Positions 1 to 4,845 of a DNA stretch of 6,856 nucleotides are shown here, piece by piece (the stretch's first letter is position 1; every line of letters starts with the position of its first letter). The translations under genes and the position numbers were made by a program. The notes under the pieces were generated by a model. The model had not been told where the DNA came from, did not search any database, and saw only the letters and a program-made list of their open reading frames with translations. Source of the DNA: Schleiferiaceae bacterium (GTDB taxonomy: Bacteria; Bacteroidota; Bacteroidia; Flavobacteriales; Schleiferiaceae). The DNA is taken from NCBI GenBank assembly GCA_025210575.1, contig JAOARK010000246.1:1-6856 (forward strand). Reading direction: 5' to 3'.

Positions 1-205
1 AGTACTGTTAGAAGAAGGTAAGTCTTATTTGTGGTGTGCATGTGGTAAGTCCGTGGATCAGCCGTTTTGCGATATGACCCATAAAAAAGGGAGCGATCAA
101 CTTCCTTTGGTTGTAAAACCGATTAAAACAGATGATGTATGGTTATGTCAATGTAAACAGACTAAAAACCCTCCCTATTGCGATGGGACACACAATACAC
201 TTTAA
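1..205 (+). CDS. CDGSH iron-sulfur domain protein, two motifs (3' end only)
   Basis: This is the C-terminal part of a small iron-sulfur protein; the reading frame is open from base 2 to a TAA at 203-205 and the start lies before the window. The visible 67 residues carry two CDGSH-type motifs of the form C-x-C-x2-[ST]-x3-P-x-C-D-x2-H. The first reads CACGKSVDQPFCDMTH and the second CQCKQTKNPPYCDGTH. In this family three Cys and one His bind a redox-active, labile [2Fe-2S] cluster, as in mitoNEET; both sets of four ligands are complete here. The first motif has Met where the family usually has Gly (CDM instead of CDG). Bacterial proteins with two motifs are usually short, so probably only about 10-20 residues are missing. 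The exact role is unknown; electron transfer or cluster storage is likely. No signal peptide can be judged because the N-terminus is absent. Confidence 0.93.
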   Translation, partial: VLLEEGKSYLWCACGKSVDQPFCDMTHKKGSDQLPLVVKPIKTDDVWLCQCKQTKNPPYCDGTHNTL

Positions 206-1024
206 TTAGTAATCTGTTTTAATAGAGTCGTTAAAAGGAAGTTTTAGCTGGTACTTTACATCTCCAGCTGTGGCATCATCTAGAACGTCCAAACCATATT
301 TAACTTTTTTAGGATCATCATAAACTAAGGTTCCAAAGATTCTATCCCAAAAAGAAAAGATGTTCCCGAAGTTGGTATCGGTCCATGGCCTTTCAAAATG
401 ATGATGGAATTTGTGAACATTCGGAGTGATGAAGACCAAACTTAAACTCTTGTCTAACCAATCTGGAAGTCTAATGTTAGCATGAGAAAAATAGGTAAAC
501 AAAACGCTGCTCATTCGGTAAAACATGTAATAGGCAAATGGGGCACCTAAAGCAACAGTTGCCGCCAATGCCAATACCTCGCGTATTAGATAATCGCCAG
601 GATGGTGACGCGTTCCTGTTGTGGCATCTACCATTGTATCGCTGTGATGAACCATGTGGAATTTCCACATCCATTTAACCTTATGCAAAAAGTAATGAAC
701 CGTGTATTGCGCGATTAGGTCAATCCACATCACAGTGATCAACAACTCTAACCACCAAGGCCATTCAACCATTTTTAATAGTCCAAAATTTTCTGAATCA
801 CCCCATGCAAACATGCCAGCAGTCAAGGCGCCCATAACCAGATTGATAATCATGGTAAAGCCCAGGAAAATGAGATTCTTGCCTGCGTGACTCCATTTTT
901 TGTACGCTCCACCAAACAAAGGCTTTGCACCTTCGAGTAACCAGAAAAAGGTCAAACAAGCGGTGATCCATAATACTTTTTGTATTGGAGTGAGATGGGT
1001 GAAAAAGCCAATAAAATCTTCCAT
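206..1024 (-). CDS. Sterol desaturase / fatty acid hydroxylase family membrane protein
   Basis: A 272-residue integral membrane oxygenase of the fatty acid hydroxylase superfamily, whose members use a His-bound di-iron centre and O2 to hydroxylate or desaturate lipids. The three His boxes are visible: HYFLH (residues 110-114, HX3H), HMVHH (123-127, HX2HH) and HKFHH (204-208, HX2HH). Further conserved-looking His lie at 140-141 and 181. Hydrophobic stretches at about 12-30, 52-72, 90-106 and 150-176 are probable membrane segments, with the His boxes facing the cytoplasm in known members. The tail NIFSFWDRIFGTL (221-233) is typical of the family. The length is normal. The ATG at 1022-1024 follows a purine-rich GAGAGAGAA about 10 bases upstream. 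The substrate (fatty acyl, sterol, carotenoid or ether lipid) cannot be told from sequence. It is a single gene, convergent with the CDGSH gene and divergent from the imelysin operon. Confidence 0.93.
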   Translation of the reverse strand: MEDFIGFFTHLTPIQKVLWITACLTFFWLLEGAKPLFGGAYKKWSHAGKNLIFLGFTMIINLVMGALTAGMFAWGDSENFGLLKMVEWPWWLELLITVMWIDLIAQYTVHYFLHKVKWMWKFHMVHHSDTMVDATTGTRHHPGDYLIREVLALAATVALGAPFAYYMFYRMSSVLFTYFSHANIRLPDWLDKSLSLVFITPNVHKFHHHFERPWTDTNFGNIFSFWDRIFGTLVYDDPKKVKYGLDVLDDATAGDVKYQLKLPFNDSIKTDY

Positions 1025-1153
1025 GTATATGATAAGTTCTCTCTCTAATTGATTCGCTCAATATACATAATGCAGACTTTTAAGTGCGAAACAAAATGAA
1101 CTTCCCGACATTTTTTAATAGTGTTTTAAGTTAAACTCTTTGAGAATAAAGAC

Positions 1154-1191
1154 TCTCAGTTCGATTTAAAATTTTAACCTAAAAACTGAGA
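1154..1191. repeat. Spaced 8-bp inverted repeat in the divergent intergenic region
   Basis: TCTCAGTT (1154-1161) is repeated inverted as AACTGAGA (1184-1191) with 22 bases between. The spacer holds a 12-bp perfect AT-only palindrome (TTAAAATTTTAA, 1166-1177). It could be a weak hairpin in a leader or a regulator site. The spacer is long and AT-rich and there is no U-tract, so it is not a convincing terminator. It lies about 100 bases before the operon start and 130 bases before the - strand hydroxylase start. Confidence 0.35.
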
Positions 1192-1221
1192 TAAATCAAC
1201 ATTACGGATAGGGATAATTTT

Positions 1222-1230
1222 TATTATTGC
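1222..1230 (+). promoter_or_regulatory. Possible Bacteroidota -7 promoter element for the imelysin operon
   Basis: TATTATTGC matches the Bacteroidota -7 consensus (TAnnTTTG, often followed by C) with one mismatch, and lies 59 bases before the ATG at 1290. The expected TTG-like -33 element about 20 bases upstream is not clear, so this is a weak call. It is supported mainly by the inverted repeat just downstream, which would let a repressor block transcription near the start point. Confidence 0.2.
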
Positions 1231-1235
1231 AGCGC

Positions 1236-1256
1236 TATTTAGAATTAGTCTAAATA
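1236..1256. promoter_or_regulatory. Putative operator: 21-bp near-perfect palindrome upstream of the imelysin operon
   Basis: The left arm TATTTAGA (1236-1243) and right arm TCTAAATA (1249-1256) are perfect reverse complements around a 5-base centre (ATTAG). The centre is itself symmetric except for its outer pair. The site lies 33 bases before the start of the first operon gene. Its size and layout fit a dimeric winged-helix regulator. The TTAGA-centre-TCTAA core resembles DtxR/MntR-type metal-regulator boxes, and an iron-linked operon downstream fits that. Assignment to a particular regulator is inference; Fur or another repressor is equally possible. No second copy is seen in the window. 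Confidence 0.55.
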
Positions 1257-1289
1257 AAATTAAATAAGACTTTTTACACGATATAAACT

Positions 1290-2420
1290 ATGTACAAATC
1301 ATTAAAACTTGCTGTTGGATTAGCTGCCATCTCTACTTTGATTTCATGCGAAAAAAACAATGAAGTTGTAGATCAACCGTTAAGCGTTCCTTCTACGTAT
1401 GAATTCACCAGAGAAGGTAACAGTTCTGTTTCTTACTCAGGTCAAACCGATCGATTGAACCAATTAGGTGAAATGAAGTCTATGTTGACCCAAGGTGATG
1501 GCGGTTATATTATAGATGAAGCAGATCTATTGGCTATGTTCGAAAATGCCAATGGGGATGGAAATGGAAACTTCACTTTCTCATCTACCAAGCAATTGAA
1601 GAATAAAACCTTTGATCTGGATCAAACTTATTTTGAAAACATCTTAAAAGAAGCTGCCGCTAAAAGCGTTGATGCCAATAACGGGGCAATTGCTGCGGAT
1701 GGGACTGCTGGATTGATTGCTCGTTTAAGCAACAACAAGACCATCTTGGTTGATGCGAACGGATTTGAGTATACGCAGATGTTTGAAAAAGGTTTGATGG
1801 GAGGTACTTTCTTCTATCAGATTGCCAACGTTTATTTATCCGATGCTAAAATTGGTCCTACTGTTGACAATACGAATGTTGATCCAGTAAAAAACTATAC
1901 TGATATGGAGCACCATTGGGATGAGGCTTTCGGCTATTTTGGTGCACCAGTGGATTTTACTTCAGATTATCAAGGAAACGAATCTCCACGTTATTGGGCA
2001 AAATATAGCAACACCTCTGATGCTGCTTTAGGGTTGAATGAATCAATCATGTTTGGATTTAGAAAAGGCCGAGCGGCTATTGTTGCGAAAAAAGATTCAG
2101 AGAAATACGATGGCAAAGCCAGAGTGATGAATCACTTCAACAAGCTTGTTGCAGCCACTGCTATTCACTATGCAAATGAAGCAAAGAGCACAACGGATAT
2201 GGGAGATTTACTCCACGTGTTGAGTGAGTGTTACGCATTTACAAGAGCATTAAAATATGCGAATCCGGAGTACAGAAAAATGGATCCAACGGAAGTACAA
2301 ACTTTGTTAGACAACACTTTAGGAACAAATTTGTGGACTGTTACTGCTACAGAACTCAACTTGTTGATCGATACATTGAGCTCTACCTATGAGCTTGATG
2401 ATGTAAAGAACATTCTTTAA
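1290..2420 (+). CDS. DUF4856 domain lipoprotein, partner of imelysin
   Basis: A 376-residue predicted lipoprotein. Residues 1-20 form a lipoprotein signal peptide (Lys at 3 and 6, hydrophobic core LAVGLAAISTL, lipobox LISC), giving a mature N-terminus at Cys20. The rest resembles DUF4856, a Bacteroidota family of unknown function found beside imelysins. Typical parts are STYEFTREGNSSVSYSGQT (35-53), a Gly/Asn/Asp-rich loop NANGDGNGNF (87-96) and the motif MEHHWDEAFGYFG (206-218). The last has His, Asp and Glu side chains that could bind metal. The protein looks mainly helical. The ATG at 1290 is the only start that gives a signal peptide; no clear Shine-Dalgarno is present, which is common in this phylum. 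The TAA is followed after one base by the imelysin ATG, so the two are surely co-translated. A joint role in periplasmic or outer-membrane metal binding is inferred from the neighbours, not shown. Confidence 0.85.
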   Translation: MYKSLKLAVGLAAISTLISCEKNNEVVDQPLSVPSTYEFTREGNSSVSYSGQTDRLNQLGEMKSMLTQGDGGYIIDEADLLAMFENANGDGNGNFTFSSTKQLKNKTFDLDQTYFENILKEAAAKSVDANNGAIAADGTAGLIARLSNNKTILVDANGFEYTQMFEKGLMGGTFFYQIANVYLSDAKIGPTVDNTNVDPVKNYTDMEHHWDEAFGYFGAPVDFTSDYQGNESPRYWAKYSNTSDAALGLNESIMFGFRKGRAAIVAKKDSEKYDGKARVMNHFNKLVAATAIHYANEAKSTTDMGDLLHVLSECYAFTRALKYANPEYRKMDPTEVQTLLDNTLGTNLWTVTATELNLLIDTLSSTYELDDVKNIL

Positions 2421-2421
2421 A

Positions 2422-3501
2422 ATGAAAAATTTCGGAATTTTCGCTTCGGTTTTATTGCTTTTGGCATGTAATAAACCAGAGTCAAATCCTGGCAGTTCTT
2501 ATAACAGAGGCCCCATGTTAGAAAACATGGGGCACAATGTTATTATACCGTCTTATACTTTTGCATTAGAAGAAATACAATCTTTAGTTGACGCAATTGA
2601 GGATTTCAATGCCACACCAAATACAACTGAACTTGTTGCGGTTAAGAACAAGTTTTTTGCGGCTTATCATGCATTGCAGTTAATTACACCCTATGAATTT
2701 GGTCCAGCTGAAAATGTTGCTTTACGCGGAAATTCAAACACCTATCCTACGGATACCTTAAAAATTGAAAACGCGATAGCCTCCGGGCAATGGAATCTTG
2801 ATCAGTTGACCTTTTCAGACGCCAAAGGCCTACCAGCAATTGATTATCTAATTTTTCACACGGATGCTGATTCTGTGATTTCAGATTTTTCAGCAGATCC
2901 AAACCGCAAACAGTTTTTGAAGGAATGTGCGGAAGAAGTGATGAATAAAATTTCAGAGGTACACACCCAATGGTTGGCAACTGGAGGGAATTACATAGAT
3001 CATTTTGTAAATCAAAAAGGAACGGATGTAGGAAGTGGTACAGGGATGTTAGTAAACGCCTTGAATCAGCATTTCGAGCGTTTTCTTCGCGATGGTAAGA
3101 TTGGCATTCCTGTTGGAATTCGTTCTCTTGGAATAGCCATACCAGAAAATTGTGAAGCTTATTACAGTGAAATTTCATTAGATCTAGCCCTAGAGAACCT
3201 TGAGGCCATTAGAAGAATGTACATTGGTAAAAAATGGGATGGAACTGATGGAGAAGGACTTGATGACCATTTGATTGCTATTGGCGCACAAGATGTGGAT
3301 ACACAAATAAGAGAGCAACTTAAGGTTGCCGAACAAGCACTGTCAGGACTGCAAAGCCCCTTATCAGATTATATAATTAGCAATCAAAGTCAAGTAGAAG
3401 CGGCTTATGCTGAACTTCAGAAACTCATTGTACTATTTAAGGTAGATATGCCATCAAGATTAGGTGTGTTGATCACCTATCAAGACAATGATGGAGATTG
3501 A
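2422..3501 (+). CDS. Imelysin family (peptidase M75-like) lipoprotein
   Basis: A 359-residue predicted lipoprotein of the imelysin family. The signal peptide spans residues 1-16 and ends in lipobox LLAC, giving a lipidated Cys16. Family marks follow in order: MLENMGHNVIIPSY (32-45, first helix), GLPAIDYLIF (136-145), KIGIPVGIRSLG (226-237) with PENCEAYYS (241-249), and the end MPSRLGVLITYQDNDGD (343-359), which is very typical of Bacteroidota imelysins. Characterised relatives (IrpA, EfeO, the insulin-cleaving ICMP) are tied to iron uptake, and the fold is two four-helix bundles. The classical GxHxxE metal motif here reads GLPAID, with His replaced by Pro and Glu by Asp. A peptidase activity is therefore doubtful, and a binding role is more likely. 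The ATG lies one base after the DUF4856 stop. The gene ends with tandem TGA-TAG just before the HTTM start. A strong hairpin lies within codons 30-38. Confidence 0.92.
   Translation: MKNFGIFASVLLLLACNKPESNPGSSYNRGPMLENMGHNVIIPSYTFALEEIQSLVDAIEDFNATPNTTELVAVKNKFFAAYHALQLITPYEFGPAENVALRGNSNTYPTDTLKIENAIASGQWNLDQLTFSDAKGLPAIDYLIFHTDADSVISDFSADPNRKQFLKECAEEVMNKISEVHTQWLATGGNYIDHFVNQKGTDVGSGTGMLVNALNQHFERFLRDGKIGIPVGIRSLGIAIPENCEAYYSEISLDLALENLEAIRRMYIGKKWDGTDGEGLDDHLIAIGAQDVDTQIREQLKVAEQALSGLQSPLSDYIISNQSQVEAAYAELQKLIVLFKVDMPSRLGVLITYQDNDGD
2510..2533 (+). other. Perfect 10-bp hairpin inside the imelysin coding start
   Basis: GCCCCATGTT (2510-2519) pairs without mismatch to AACATGGGGC (2524-2533) across a 4-base loop AGAA. 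The stem has 6 G-C pairs, strong for this AT-rich DNA. It begins 88 bases after the imelysin ATG, soon after the lipobox. No U-tract follows, so it is not an intrinsic terminator. It could slow ribosomes, protect or mark a processing end of the mRNA, or set the ratio of the two lipoproteins. The encoded residues (GPMLENMG) belong to a conserved part of the family, so chance symmetry within a constrained stretch is also possible. Confidence 0.6.
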
Positions 3502-3504
3502 TAG

Positions 3505-4845
3505 ATGAGAAAAGCGCTAGATTACATATCATCTTCAACGCACATTGCCCCATTGGTGGTTTTTAGAATCATTTTTGGTGGCATTATGTTTTTTAGTGTA
3601 ATCCGTTTTGCGTTAAAAGGATGGATACATGATCAATACATAGCTCCAGACTATTTCTTCACCTATCTTGGATTTGACTGGGTGAAACCACTGGGGGAGC
3701 AAGGGATGTATGTTGTCTTTGCCCTAATGGCTACTAGTTTCTTGGGAGTTGCTTTGGGTTTCTTCTATCGTTTCTCAGCTACTTTGGCCTTTCTGCTTTT
3801 TACTTATGTGGAATTGCTAGATAAGACCAATTACCTCAATCACTATTATTTCGTAAGTCTTGTTTGTTTTTTGCTCATTTGGGTTCCAGCACATCGCTAT
3901 TTTTCTGTAGATGTGTTTAGAAATCCTGCTTTACAGAGAACACACGTTCCTTTATGGACTGTTGGAGTTTTTAAGTTGCAATTAGGAATTGTTTACTTCT
4001 TTGCGGGTGTTGCTAAGCTCAATTACGATTGGCTTTTCAGGGCAATGCCGCTAAAACTATGGCTGCCTGCTCAATCTCAAATACCTTTTGTAGGTGCCTT
4101 ATTGGGTAAGACTTGGGTCGCATTTTTTGCTTCTTGGTTTGGAGCTATTTACGATTTATTGGTTCCTTTCTTTTTAGCCATTAAGAAATACAGACCTATT
4201 GCCTATTTCTTTGTGATCGCTTTTCATGTTTCAACAGCCACGTTGTTCCCAATCGGAGTATTTCCATTTGTTATGATCGGGGCTACATTGATCTTCTTTT
4301 CAGATTCATTTCACATCAAATTGATCAATGGAATGAAAAGATTAGTTCCAACCCAAAAGAATGATATTGAGTATTCTAGAATTTACGTTCAGAATAAAAA
4401 GTGGCCTGCAATTCTTCTAGCTCTATTTTTTGCAGTTCAGGTCTTGCTTCCATTTAGGTATAGCTTGTATCCTGGAGAATTGTTTTGGAATGAAGAAGGA
4501 TATCGTTTTTCATGGCGTGTTATGCTCATGGAGAAAGCAGGTTACGCTTCATTTAGAATAAAAGATCCGGAGACCAATAGAGAATGGGAAGCAAAAAATT
4601 ATGATTACCTCACTCCGAATCAGGAGAAGATGATGGCGACACAGCCAGATATGATACTTCAATTTGCTCACTTTTTAAGAGATCAAGCTAAAGTGGATGG
4701 AGTGAATGAACCAGAAGTGTATGTGGATAGTTTTGTGTCATTAAATGGAGCAATGAGTAAGCCGTTTATAGACCCCAATGTGGATTTAGCCAAAGAAGAA
4801 TACAATCATAAACACAGAAGTTGGATACTGCCTTTTGAAGACTAG
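3505..4845 (+). CDS. HTTM domain / vitamin K-dependent gamma-carboxylase-like membrane protein
   Basis: A 446-residue polytopic membrane protein related to vitamin K-dependent gamma-glutamyl carboxylase (GGCX) and bacterial HTTM proteins. About eight hydrophobic segments fill residues 15-266, with one more at about 299-317 and a soluble tail after it. GGCX-like motifs are clear: LLDKTNYLNHYY (104-115), whose Lys107 aligns with the catalytic Lys218 of human GGCX; FFAGVAKLNYDWL (165-177); FHVSTATLFPIGVFPFVM (240-257); and NEEGYRFSWRVML (329-341). In GGCX the Lys drives epoxidation of vitamin K hydroquinone coupled to Glu carboxylation; menaquinol would be the natural quinol here. The bacterial substrate is unknown. 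At 446 residues it is shorter than human GGCX (about 758), having only a short C-terminal tail. The ATG lies 3 bases after the imelysin TGA, after an in-frame TAG, with GGAG (3493-3496) 8 bases upstream as a possible ribosome site. It sits between imelysin and a TonB receptor, suggesting a role in the same uptake system. Confidence 0.9.
   Translation: MRKALDYISSSTHIAPLVVFRIIFGGIMFFSVIRFALKGWIHDQYIAPDYFFTYLGFDWVKPLGEQGMYVVFALMATSFLGVALGFFYRFSATLAFLLFTYVELLDKTNYLNHYYFVSLVCFLLIWVPAHRYFSVDVFRNPALQRTHVPLWTVGVFKLQLGIVYFFAGVAKLNYDWLFRAMPLKLWLPAQSQIPFVGALLGKTWVAFFASWFGAIYDLLVPFFLAIKKYRPIAYFFVIAFHVSTATLFPIGVFPFVMIGATLIFFSDSFHIKLINGMKRLVPTQKNDIEYSRIYVQNKKWPAILLALFFAVQVLLPFRYSLYPGELFWNEEGYRFSWRVMLMEKAGYASFRIKDPETNREWEAKNYDYLTPNQEKMMATQPDMILQFAHFLRDQAKVDGVNEPEVYVDSFVSLNGAMSKPFIDPNVDLAKEEYNHKHRSWILPFED

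Noticed and set aside
246..269. AGCTGG / CCAGCT inverted repeat near the end of the hydroxylase gene, as a terminator
   Set aside because: Only 6 bp with a 12-base loop and no U-tract on either strand; it lies in coding sequence and is probably chance.
477..674. Open frame of 65 codons on the - strand
   Set aside because: It lies wholly inside the hydroxylase gene in another frame; the hydroxylase has full family motifs, and this product shows no recognisable domain.
702..890. Open frame of 62 codons on the + strand
   Set aside because: It is antisense to the hydroxylase gene and has no protein-like features.
798..1061. Open frame of 87 codons on the - strand, beginning upstream of the hydroxylase
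   Set aside because: It overlaps the hydroxylase N-terminal region in a different frame and is rich in Arg, His, Ser and Cys like a shadow frame.
2747..3178. Open frame of 143 codons on the - strand
   Set aside because: It is antisense to the imelysin gene, whose translation matches the family along its whole length.
3499..3504. Tandem TGA-TAG stops as a sign of a decayed fusion between imelysin and HTTM
   Set aside because: Imelysin ends with its normal family C-terminus and HTTM starts with a normal N-terminus, so this is simply a secure stop between two intact genes.
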